A stretch of DNA of 64,000 nucleotides from Zhengitettix transpicula (taxonomy: Eukaryota > Arthropoda > Insecta > Orthoptera > Tetrigidae), in the NCBI GenBank assembly GCA_037074705.1, contig JAYJMR010000028.1, positions 124,001-188,000 of the forward strand, in the 5' to 3' direction. Below the pieces are notes generated by a model. That model was not told where the DNA came from, searched no databases, and saw only the letters and a program-made list of their open reading frames with translations. Shown here piece by piece: positions 11,186 through 22,762 of the stretch (position 1 is the first letter of the stretch; every line of letters begins with the position of its first letter). The translations under genes were made by a program, and so were the position numbers.

Positions 11186-14100
11186 CACGCGAAAAGACGC
11201 ACATTTGGAGAAAACAAGCAAGTAGTGAAAAAAACAAAAAACGCCTGTAGCTCCTAAACGGCTGCTGCTAGCGTTCTGCAGGTGACGTCATCGTATTTAG
11301 CGGGGACGCTTCTATAGGACGAGACCCATAACTCACGCGAAAAGACGCACATGTGGGATAAAAGAAGCAAAACGTGAAAAAAAATAGAAAATCGGCTTTA
11401 GCTGATAAACGGCTGCAGCTACCGACCTGCGGAAGATGTCATCGTCTTCAGCAAGAACGCTTCCATGCGATGAGAAACAATAACTCACGCAAAAAGACAT
11501 ACATTTGAGAAAAAATAAGCAAAAAGTGAAAAAAACAGAAAAACGCCTGTAGCTCCTAAACAGTTGCAGCTAGCGACCTTCGGGTGACGACATCGTCTTG
11601 TGCGGGGACGCTTCCATAGGATAAGACCCATAACTCAGGCGAAAAGACGCACATTTGGGAGAAAACAATCAAAAAGTGTAAGAAACAGAAAAACGCCTGT
11701 AGCTCCTAAACGGCTGCAGCTAGCGACCTGAGGGTAACGGCATCGTCTTCAGAGGGAACGCTTTTATAGGATGAGACCCATAACTTACTCGAAAAGACGC
11801 ACATTTGGGAGAAAAGAAGCAAAAAGAGATAAAAACAGAAAACGCCTTTAGCTCCTAAACGGCTGCAGCTTGCGATCTGCGGGCGACGTCATCGTCTTCA
11901 GCGGGTACGCTATTATTTGATGTGACCAATAACTCACGAAAAACGACGCACATTTGGGAGAAAACAAGCAAAAAGTGAGAAAAACAAAAAAACGCCTGTA
12001 GCTCTTAAACGGCTGCAACAAGAGACCTGCGGATGACGTCTTCGTCTTCAGCGGGAACGCTATTATTTGATGAGACCCATAACTCACGAAAAAAGACGCA
12101 CATTTGGGAAAAAACAAGCAAAAAGTGAGAAAAAGAGGAAAACCGCCTTAAGCTCCTAAAAAACTGCAGCTAGCGACTTGCAGGTGACGTCTTTATCTTC
12201 AGCGGGATCGCTCCCATAGCATGAGACCCATAACTCACGCCAAAGCACTCACATTTGAGAGAAAAGAAGCAAAAATTAAAAAAACAACAGAAAAACGCCT
12301 GCAGCTCCTAAACGGCTGCAGCTTGCGACCAGCGGGTGACGTCATCATCTTTAACGGGAAGCTTCCATAGGATGAGACCCATAACTATCGCGAAAGACGC
12401 ACATTTGGGAGAAAACAAGCAAAAAGTGAAAAAAACAGAAAACGCCTGTAGCTCCTAAACTGCTGCAGTTAGCGACCTGCGGGTAACGTCATCTTCTTTA
12501 GCGGGAACGCTTTATAGGATAAGACCCATAAGTAACGCGAAAACACGCACATTTAAAAAAAAAAAGTGAAAAAAATAGAAAAACGTCTGTAGCTACTAAA
12601 CTTTCTGAAGCTAGCGACCTGCGGGTGACGTCATCGTCTTCAGCAGGAACGCTTTTATTTGACGAGACCAATAACTCACGCGAAAAGACGCACATTTGGG
12701 AGAAAAACAAGCAAAAAGTGAAAAAAACAGAAAAACGACTTTAGCTCCTAAACAACTCCAGCTAGCGACCTGCGGGTGACGTCATCGTCTTCAGCGGGAT
12801 TGCTTCCATAGGACGAGACCCATAACTCACGCGAAAAGACGCACATGTGGGTTAAAAGAAGCAAAACGTGAAAAAAACAGAAAATCGGCTTTAGCTGATA
12901 AACGGCTGCAGCTAGCGACCTGCGGAGGATGTCATCGTCTTCAGCAAGAACGCTTCCATGCGATGAGAAACAATAACTCACGCAAAAAGACGCACATTTG
13001 AGAGAAAATAAGCAAGAAGTGAAAAAAACAGAAAAACGCCTGTAGCTCCTAAACGGTTGCAGCTAGCGACCTTCGGGTGACGTCATCGTCTTCAGCGAGG
13101 ACGCTTCCATAGGATGAGACCCATAACTCAGGCGAAAAGACGCACATTTGGGAGAAAACCATCAAGTAGTGTAAAAAACAGAAAATCGCCTGTAACACCT
13201 AAACGGCTGCAGACCTGCGGGTAACGTCATCGTTTTCAGAGGGAACGCTTTTATAGGATGATACCCATAACTTACGCGAAAAGACGCACATTTTTGAGAA
13301 AGGAAGCAAAAAAAAAAAGAAAAAAAAGAAAAACGCCTTTAGCTCCTAAACAGATGCAGCTAGCGATCTGCGGGCGACATCATCGTTTTAAGGGGGAACG
13401 CTATTATTTAATGAGACCCATAACGCACGAAAAAAGACGCACATTTAGGAGAAAACAAGAAAAAAGTGAGAAAAACAGAAAAACGCCTTTAGCTCCTAAA
13501 AAACATCAGCTTGCGACCTGCGGGAGACGTTATCGTCTTCAGCGGGAACGCTTCAACAGGATAAGACCCATAACTCACGAGAAAAGACGCACATTTGGGA
13601 GAAAACAACAAAAAGTGAAAAAAACAAGAAACCGCCTTAAGCTCCTAAACAACTGCAGGTAGCGACTTGCGGGTGAAGTCATCGTTTTCAGAGGGAACGC
13701 TTCAATAGAATGAGACCCATACCTCATGCGAAAAGACGCACATTTGGGAGAAAACAAGTAAAAAGTGAAAAAAACAGAAAAACGCCTTAAGCTCCTAAAC
13801 GGCTGCAGCTTGCAACCAACGGGTGACGTCATCGTCTTTAGCGGAGACGCTTCAATAGGATAAGATCCATAACTAACGAGAAAAGACGCACATTTGGGAG
13901 AAAACAAGCAAAAAGTGAAAAAAATAGAAAAACGTCTGCAGCTCCTAAACGGCTGCAGTTAGCGACCTGCCGGTAACGTCATCGTCTTTAGCGGGAACAC
14001 TTTTATAGGATGAGACCCATAACTCACGCGAAAAGACGCACATTTGGGAGAAAACCATCAAATAGTGTAAAAAACAGAAAAACGCCTGTAACACCTAAAC

Positions 14101-17100
14101 GGCTGCAGACCTGCGGGTAATGTCATCGTTTTCAGAGGGAACGCTTTTATAGGATGATACCCATAACTTACGAGAAAAGACGCACATTTAGGGGAAAAAA
14201 AGAAAAAACTGAGAAAAACAGAAAAACGCCTTTAGCTCCTAAAAAACTTCAGCTTGCGACCCGCGGGTGACGTCATCGTCTTCAGCGGGAACGCTTCAAC
14301 AGGATAAGACCCATAACTCACGAGAAAAGACGCACATTTGGGAGAAAACAACAAAAAGTGAAAAAAACAAGAAAACGCCTTAAGCTCCTAAACAACTGCA
14401 GCTAGCGTAATTCGGGTGACGTCATCGTCTTCAGCGAGGACGCTTTTATAGGCTGAGACCCATAACTCACGCGAAAAGACGCACATTTGGAAGAAAACAA
14501 GGAAAATGTGAAAAAAACAAAAAAAACGCCTGTAGCTCCTAAACGGCTGCTGCTAGCGTTCTGCAGGTGACGTCATCGTATTCAGCGAGGACGCTTTTAT
14601 AGGATGAGACCCATAACTCACGCGAAAAGACGCACATGTGGGATAAAAGAAGCAAAACGTGAAAAAAACAAAAAATCGGCTTTAGCTGATAAACGGCTGC
14701 AGCTTGCGATCTGCGGGCGACGTCATCGTCTTCAGCGGGAACGCTTTTATTTGATGAGACCCATAACTCACGAAAAAAGACGCACATTTGAGAAAAAACA
14801 AGCAAAAAGTGAGGAAAAGAGAAAACCGCCTTTAGCTCCTAAAAAACTGCAGCTTGCGACCTGCGGGTGACGTCATCGTCTTCAGCGGGAACGCTTCCAC
14901 AGAATGAGACCCATAACTCACGAGAAAAGACGCATATTTGGGAGAAAACAACATAAAGTGAAAAAAACAATAAACGCCTTAAGCTTCCTAACAACTGCAG
15001 CTAGCGACCTGCGGGTGAAGACATTGCCTTCAGAGGGAACGCTTCAATAGAATGAGACCCATAACTCACGCGAAAAGACGCACATTTGGGAGAAAACAAG
15101 CAAAAAGTGAAAAAAACAGAAAAACGCCTTAAGCTCCTAAAAAACTGCAGCTAGCGACTTGCGGGTGACGTCTTCGTCTTCAGCGGGATCGCTTCCATAG
15201 CATGAGACCCATAACTCACGCCAAAGCACTCACATTTGAAAGAAAAGAAGCAAAAAATAAAAAAAAAACAGAAAAACGCCTGTAGCTCCTAAACGGCTGC
15301 AGCTTGCGACCAGCGGGTGACGTCATCATCTTTACCGGGGAAGCTTCCATAGGATGAGACCCATAACTAACGCGAAAAGACGCACATTTGGGAGAAAACA
15401 AGCAAAAAGTGAAAAAACAGAAAAACGCCTGTAGCTCCTAAACTGCTGCAGTTAGCGACCTGCGGGTAACGTCATCTTCTTTAGCGGGAACGCTTTTATC
15501 GGATGAGACCCATAAATCACGCGAAAAGACGCACATGTGGGATAAAAGAAGCAAAACGTGAAAAAAACAGAATATCGGCTTTAGCTGATAAACGGCTGCA
15601 GCTAGCGACCTGCGGAAGAAGTCATCGTCTTCAGCAAAAACGCTTCCATGCGATGAGAAACAATAACTCACGCAAAAAGACGCACATTTGAGAGAAAATA
15701 AGCAAGAAGTGAAAAAAACAGAAAAACGCCTGTAGCTCCTAAACGGTTGCAGCTAGCGACCTTCGGGTGACGTCATCGTCTTCAGCGGGGACGCTTCCAT
15801 AGGATGAGACCCATAACTCAGGCGAAAAGACGCACATTTGGGAGAAAACCATCAAATCGTGTAAAAAACAGAAAAACGCCTGTAACACCTAAACGGCTGC
15901 AGACCTGAGGGTAACGTCATCGTTTTCAGAGGGAACGCTTTTATAGGATGATACCCATAACTTAGGCGAAAAGACGCACAATTTTGAGAAAAGAAACAAA
16001 AAAATAAGAAAAAAAAGAAAAACGCCTTTAGCTCCTAAACAGATGCAGCTAGCGATCTGCGGGCGACATCATCGTCTTAAGCGGGAACGCTATTATTTGA
16101 TGAGACCCATAACTCACGAGAAAAGACGCACATTTGGGAGAAAACAACAAAAAGTGAAAAAAACAAGAAAACGCCTTAAGCTCCTAAACAACTGCAGCTA
16201 GCGTAATGCGGGTGACGTCATCGTCTTCAGCGGATACTCTTCCATAGGCTGAGACCCATAACTCACGCCAAAAGACGCACATTTGGAAGAAAACAAGGAA
16301 AATGTGAAAAAAACAAAAAAAACGCCTGTAGCTCCTAAACGGCTGCTGCTAGCGTTCTGCAGGTGACGTCATCGTATTCAGCGAGGACGCTTTTATAGGA
16401 TGAGACCCATAACTAACGCGAAAAGACGCACATTTGGGAGAAAACAAGCAAAAAGTGAAAAAAACAGAAAAACGCCTGTAGCTCCTAAACTGCTGCAGTT
16501 AGCGACCTGCGGGTAACGTCATCTTCTTTAGCGGGAACGCTTTTATAGGATAAGACCCATAACTCACACAAAAAGACGCACATTTGGGAGAAAACAAGCA
16601 AAAAGTGAAAAAAACAGAAAAACACCTGTAGCTCTTAAACGGCTGCAACAAGAGACCTGCGGGTGACGTCATCGTCTTCAGCGGGATGGCATATATAGGA
16701 TGAGACCCATTACTCACGCAAAAAGACTCACATTTGAGAGAAAACAAGCAAAAAGTGAAAAAAACAGAAAAACACCTGTAGCTCCTAAACGGCTGCAGCT
16801 TGCGACCTGCGGGTGACGGCATCGTTTTCAGCGGGAACGCTTCTATTTGATGAGGCACATAACTCACGCATGAAACGCACATTTTGGCGAAAACAAGCAA
16901 AAAGTGAAAAAAACAGAAAAACGCCTTCAGCTCTTAAACGGCTGCAGCTAGCGACATGCGGGTGACGTCATCGTCTTCAGCGGGAACGCTTCCATAGGAT
17001 GAGACTCATAACTAACGCGAAAACACGCACATTTTAAAAAAAACAAATAGTGAAAAAAATAGAAAAACGTCTGTAGCTACTAAACGGCAGCAGCTAGCGA

Positions 17101-17329
17101 CCTGCGGGTGACGTCATCGTCTTCAGCGGGAACGCTTTTATTTGACGAGACCAATAACTCACGCGAAAAGACGCACATTTGGGAGAATACAAGCAAAAAG
17201 TGAAAAAAAAAACCAGAAAAACGACTTTAGCTCCTAAACAACTCCAGCTAGCGACCTGCGGGTGACGTCATCGACTTCAGCAGGATTGCTTCCATAGGAC
17301 GAGACCCATAACTCACGCGAAAAGACGCA
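11171..17329 (-). repeat. ~150-bp satellite array, reverse orientation (copy A)
   Basis: About 41 inverted monomers, recognised by AGACGCACATTTGGGAG, TGACGTCATCGTCTTC and CTGCAGCTAGCG at ~150-bp spacing. Compared with its duplicate at 27,746-38,079 it lacks two monomers near 12,530 and three near 14,040. It also lacks one near 15,090 and the second copy of a 22-monomer block. Open frames (up to 134 codons at 13,258-13,662 on +, and 133 at 16,499-16,900 on -) are satellite periodicity, not genes. Confidence 0.96.
12845..14050 (-). repeat. Right arm of ~1.2-kb inverted repeat (copy A)
   Basis: Reverse-complement partner of 8,980-10,185, separated by a ~2.66-kb spacer that contains the orientation switch. 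The inner limit is set by CTTCTTTTAACCC here against CTTCTTTTATCCC at ~10,180. The outer limit is where AAAACCATCAAATAG replaces the partner's GCTTGTTTTC tail. Read as mirrored satellite blocks, not as transposon ends: I see no transposase and no target-site duplication. Confidence 0.85.
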
Positions 17330-17334
17330 ATGTG
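17326..17334. other. Satellite to minisatellite junction 1
   Basis: The inverted satellite reads AAAAGACGCA and is followed by ATGTGTGCAGGGACAC. A normal monomer would continue CATTTGGG. The minisatellite variant GGACAATGTGTGCAGGG exists elsewhere (for example ~22,087), so the two sides share a 2-bp CA microhomology. The same junction sits at 38,076-38,084. Confidence 0.85.
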
Positions 17335-20300
17335 TGCAGGGACACGGAGTGCGGGGACACTGAGTGCGGGGACACTGTGTGCAGGGACACGGAGTGCGGG
17401 GACACGGAGTGCGGAGACACGGAGTGCGGGGGACACTGTGTGCGGGGACACTGTGTGCGGGGACACTGTGTGCGGGGACACGGAGTGCGGGGGACACTGT
17501 GTGCGGGGACACTGTGAGCGGGGACACTGTGTGCGGGGACACTGTGTGCGGGGACACTGTGTGCGGAGACACTGTGTGCGGGGACACTGTGTGCGAGGAC
17601 ACTGTGTGCGGGGACACTGTGTGCGTGGACACTGTGTGCGGGGGACACTGTGTGCGGGGACACTGTGTGCGGGGACACTGTGTGCGGGGACACTGTGTGC
17701 AGGGACACTGTGTGCGGGGACACTGTGTGCAGGGACACGGAGTGCGGCGACACGGAGTGCGGGGACACTGTGTGCGGGGACACTGTGTGCGGGGACACTG
17801 TGTGCGGGGGACACTGTGTGCGGGGACACTGTGTGCAGAGACACGGAGTCCGGGGACACTGTGTGCGGGGACACTTTGTGCGGGGACACGGAGTGCGGGG
17901 ACACTGTGTGCGGGGACACTGTGTGCGGGGACACTGTGTGCGGGGACACTGTGTGCGGGGACACTGTGTGCGGGGACACTGTGTGGGGGGACACTGTGTG
18001 CGGGGACACTGTGTGCGGGGACACTGTGTGCGGGGACACTGTGTGCGGGGACACTGTGTGCGGGGACACTGTGTGCGGGGAAACTGTGTGCGGGGACACT
18101 GTGTGCGGGGACACTGTGTGCGGGGACACGGAGTGCGGGGACACTTTGTGCGGGGACACTGTGTACGGGGACACTGTGTGCAGGGACACGGAGTGCGGGG
18201 ACACTGTGTGCGGGGGACACTGTGTGCGGGGACACTGTGTGCGGGGGACACTGTGTGCGGGGACACTGTGTGCGGAGACACTGTGTTCGGGGACACTGTG
18301 TGCGGGGACACTGTGTGCGGGGACACTGTGTGCGGGGACACTGTGTGCGGGGACACGGAATGCGGGGACACGGAATGCGGGGAACTGTGTGCGGGGACAC
18401 TGTGTGCAGGGACACGGAGTGCGGGGACACGGAGTGCGGAGACACGGAGTGCGGGGACACTGTGTGCGGGGACACTGTGTGCGGGGACACGGAGTGCGGG
18501 GACACTGTGTGCGGGGACACTGTGTGCGGGGACACTGTGTGCGGGGACACTGTGTGCGGGGACACTGTGTGCGGAGACACTGTGTGCGGGGGACACTGTG
18601 TGCGAGGACACTGTGTGCGGGGACACTGTGTGCGTGGACACTGTGTGCGGGGACACTGTGTGCGGGGACACTGTGTGCGGGGACACTGTGTGCAGGGACA
18701 CTGTGTGCAGGGACACTGTGTGCAGGGACACTGTGTGCGGGGACACTGTGTGCGGGGGACACGGAGTGCGGGGACACGGAATGCGGGGACACTGTGTGCG
18801 AAAACACTGTGTGCGGGGACACTGTGTGCGGAGACACTGTGTGCAGGGACACTGTGTGCAAGGACACTGTGTGCGGGGACACTGTGTGCGGGGACACTGT
18901 GTGTAGGGACACTGTGTGCGGGGACACTGTGTGCAGGGACACTGTGTGCGGGGACACTGTGTGCGGGGACACTGTGTGCGGGGACACTGTGTGAGGGGAC
19001 ACTGTGTGCGGGGACACTGTGTGCGGGGACACTGTGTGCGGGGGACACTGTGTGCGGGGACACTGTGTGCGGGGACACTGTGTGCGGGGACACTGTGTGC
19101 GGGGACACTGTGTGCGGGGACACTGTGTGCGGGGACACTGTGTGCGGGGACACTGAGTGCGGGGACACGGAGTGCGGGGACACTTTGTGCGGGGACACTG
19201 TGTGCGGGGACACTGTGTGCAGGGACACTGTGTGCGGGGACACGGAGTGCGGGGACACTGTGTGCGGGGACACTGTGTGCGGGGACACTGTGTGCGGGGA
19301 CACTGTGTGCGGGGACACTGTGTGCGGGGACACTGTGTGCGGAGACACTGTGTTCGGGGACACTGTGTGCGGGGACACTGTGTGCGGGGACACTGTGTGC
19401 GGGGACACTGTGTGCGGGGACACGGAATGCGGGGACACGGAATGCGGGGAACTGTGTGCGGGGACACTGTGTGCAGGGACACGGAGTGCGGGGACACTGT
19501 GTGCGGAGACACTGTGTGCAGAGACACTGTGTGCAGGGACACTGTGTGCAGGGACACTGTAAACGGGGACACTGTGTGCGGGGACACTGTGTGCGGGGAC
19601 ACTGTGTGCAGGGACACTGTGTGCAGGGACACTGTGTGCGGGGACACTGTGTGCGGGGACACTGTGTGCGGGGACACTGTGTGCGGGGACACTGTGTGCG
19701 GGGACACTGTGTGCCGGGACACTGTGTGCAGGGACACTGTGTGCGGGGACACTGTGTGCGGGGACACTGTGTGCGGGGACACTGTGTGCGGGGACACTGT
19801 GTGCAGGGACACTGTGTGCAGGGACACTGTGTGCAGGGACACTGTGTGCAGGGACACTGTGTGCGGGGACACTGTGTGCGGGGACACGGAATGCGGAAAT
19901 ACTGTGTGCGGGGACAGGGAGTGCGGGGACACTGTGTGCCGGGACACTGTGTGCGGGGAATCGGTGTGCAGGGACACGGAATGCGGGGACACTGTGTGCG
20001 GGGACACTGTGTGATGGGACACTGTGTGCAGGGACACTGTGTGCAGGGACACTGTGTGCAGGGACACTGTGTGCAGGGACACTGTGTGCAGGGACACTGT
20101 GTGCGGGGACACTGTGTGCGGAGACACTGTGTGTGGGGACACTGTGTGCGGGGACACTGTGTGCGGGGACACTGTGTGCGGGGACACTGTGTGCGGGGAC
20201 ACTGTGTGCGGGGACACTGTGTGCGGGGACACTGTGTGCGGGGACACGGAGTGCGGGGACACTTTGTGCGGGGACACTGTGTGAGGAAACACTGTGTGCG

Positions 20301-22756
20301 GGGACACTGTGTGCAGGGACACTGTGTGCGGGGACACGGAGTGCTGGGACACTGTGTGCGGGGACACTGTGTGCGGGGACACTGTGTGCGGGGACACTGT
20401 GTGCGGGGACCCTGTGTGCGGGGACACTGTGTGCGGAGACACTGTGTGCGGAGACACTGTGTGCGGGGACACTGTGTGCGGGGACACTTTGTGCGGGGAC
20501 ACTGTGTGCGGGGACACGGAATGCGAGGACACGGAATGCGGGGACACTGTGTGCGGGGACACTGTGTGCAGGGACACGTAGTGCGGGGACACGGAATGCG
20601 GGGACACTGTGTGCGGGGACACTGTGTGCGGGGACACTGTGTGCGGGGACACTGTGTGCGGGGACACGGAGTGCGGGGACACTGTGTGCGTGAACACTGT
20701 GTGCGTGAACACTGTGTGCAGGGACACTGTGTGCAGGGACACTGTGTGCAGGGACACTGTGTGCGGGGACACTGTGTGCGGGGACACTGTGTGCGGGGAC
20801 ACTGTGTGCAGGGACACTGTGTGCAGGGACACTGTGTGCGGGGACACTGTGTGCGGGGACACTGTGTGCGAGGACACTGTGTGCGGGGACACTGTGTGCA
20901 GGGACACTGTGTGCGGTGACACTCTGTGCGGGGACACCTTTGTGCGGGGACACGGAGTGCGGGGACACGGAGTGCGGACACTGTGTGCGGGGACACGGAA
21001 TGCGGGGACACTGTGTGCGGGGACACTGTGTGCGGGGACACTGTGTGCGGGGACACTGTGTGCTGGGACACTGTGTGCGGGGACACTGTGTGCGGGGACA
21101 CTGTGTGCAGGGACACTGTGTGCAGGTTCACGGAGTGCGGGGACACTGTGTGCAGGGACACTGTGTGCAGGGACACTGTGTGCAGGGACACTGTAAGCGG
21201 GGACACTGTGTGCGGGGACACTGTTTGCGGGGACACTTAGTGCGGGGACACTGTGTGCAGGGACACTGTGTGCAGGGACACTGTGTGCGGGGACACTGTG
21301 TGCGGGGACACTGTGTGCGGGGACACTGTGTGCGGGGACACTGTGTGCTGGGACATTGTGTTCGGGGACACTGTGTGCGGGGACACTGTGTGCGGGGACA
21401 CTGTGTGCAGGGACACTGTGTGCAGGGACACTGTGTGCGGGGACACTGTGTGCGGGGACACTGTGTGCAGGGACACTGTGTGCAGGGACACGGAGTGCGG
21501 GTACTCGGTGTGCGGAGACACGGAGTGCGGGGACACTGTGTGCGGGGACACTGTGTGCGGGGACACTTTGTGCGGGGACACGGAGTGCGGGGACACTGTG
21601 TGCGGGGACACTGTGTGCGGGGACACTGTGAGCGGGGACACTGTGTGCGGGGACACTGTGTGCGGGGACACTGTGTGCGGAGACACTGTGTGTGGAGACA
21701 CTGTGAGCGGGGACACTGTGTGCGGGGACACTGTGTGCGGGGACACTATGTGCGGGGACACTGTGTGCGCGGACACTGTGTGCGGGGACACTGTGTGCGA
21801 GGACACTGTGTGCAGGGACACTGTGTGCAGGGACACTGTGTGCAGGGACACTGTGTGCGGAGACACGGAGTGCGGGGACACGGAGTGCGGGGACACTGTG
21901 TGCGGGGACACGGAGTGCGGGGACACTGTGTGCGGGGACACTTTGTGCGGGGACACTGTGTGCGGGGACACTGTGTGCGGGGACACTGTGTGCGGGGACA
22001 CTGTGTGCGGGGACACGGAATGCGGGGACACTGTGTGCGGGGACACGGAGTGCGGGGACACTGTGTGCGGGGACACTGTGTGCGGGGACAATGTGTGCAG
22101 GGACACTGTGTGCAGGGACACGGAATGCGGGGACACTGTGTGCGGAGACACTGTGTGCGGGGACACTGTGTGCGGAGACACGGAGTGCGGGGACACTGTG
22201 TGCGTGGACACTGTGTGCAGGGACACTGAGTGCGGGGACACGGAGTGCGGAGACACGGAGTGCGGGGACACTGTGCGGGGACACTGTGTGCGGGGACACT
22301 GTGTGCGTGGACACTGTGTGCAGGGACACTGTGTGCAGGGACACTGTGTGCGGAGACACGGAGTGCGGGGACACGGAGAGCGGGGACACTGTGTGCGGGG
22401 ACACTGTGTGCGGGGACACTTTGTGCGGGGACACTGTGTGCGGGGACACTGTATGCAGGGACACTGTGTGCGGGGACACTGTGTGCGGGGACACTGTGTG
22501 CAGGGACACGGAGTGCGGCGACACGGAGTGCGGGGACACTGTGTGAGGGGACACTGTGTGCGGGGACACTGTGTGCGGGGACACTGTGTGCGTGGACACT
22601 GTGTGCGGGGACACTGTGTGCGGGGACACTGTGTGCAGAGACACGGAGTGCGGGGACACTGTGTGCGGGGACACTGTGTGCGAGGACACTGTGTGCAGGG
22701 ACACTGTATGCAGGGACACTGTGTGCGGGGACACTGTGTGCGGGGACACGGAAAGC
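17330..22756 (+). repeat. 15-bp minisatellite array 1
   Basis: About 360 units of GGGGACACTGTGTGC and variants fill 5.4 kb without interruption. The G-rich strand is always the + strand, with 7 G and 3 C per unit. Irregular units include nine with an extra G (GCGGGGGACAC) between 17,428 and 19,045. 12-bp GGGGAACTGTGTGC units begin at 18,379 and 19,446 (1,067 bp apart), and a GTGCGGACACTGTG unit lies near 20,975. Several frames on both strands stay open for hundreds of codons (for example 1,840 on -, 17,248-22,770). They translate to monotonous CGDTV, VRGHC, AGTLC, PAHSV, SPHTV or PRTQC repeats that swap at each length-changing unit, so I treat them as artefacts. Confidence 0.98.
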
Positions 22757-22762
22757 TTCTTT
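22749..22762. other. Tandem-duplication breakpoint, minisatellite to satellite
   Basis: The sequence is ACACGGAAAGC then TTCTTTTCTCCC. The rare minisatellite unit GGAAAGCGGGG is intact at 44,555, and the satellite side is TTTGCTTCTTTTC at 6,131. The GC dinucleotide (22,755-22,756) is common to both parents. This is therefore the novel joint made when 6,134-44,560-type sequence was duplicated in tandem. Confidence 0.88.

Larger units (their letters stand above)
6134..22756. repeat. Segmental duplication copy A (satellite + minisatellite)
   Basis: This 16.6-kb block starts at TGCTTCTTTTC in the higher-order array and ends in the last minisatellite unit, GGAAAGC. It is repeated from 22,755. Offsets between matching landmarks are 16,621 at the start and 16,575 at the orientation switch. 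They rise to 16,871, 17,317, 17,467 and 20,750 as copy B gains whole monomers. It includes both satellite orientations, the inverted arms and array 1. Confidence 0.9.

Noticed and set aside
8980..14050. Inverted arms as termini of a transposable element
   Set aside because: Arms and interior are ordinary satellite, with no transposase frame, no target-site duplication and no unique internal sequence.
17234..20968. 1,244-codon - strand frame (PAHSV repeats) that reads out of the minisatellite into the flanking satellite
   Set aside because: It overlaps two other long frames of the same strand, ends ~95 bp into ordinary satellite at a monomer-dependent stop, and has no start context or domain.
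17330..22756. CRISPR-like regular short repeats
   Set aside because: Units are directly adjacent with no unique spacers, and no cas genes are present.
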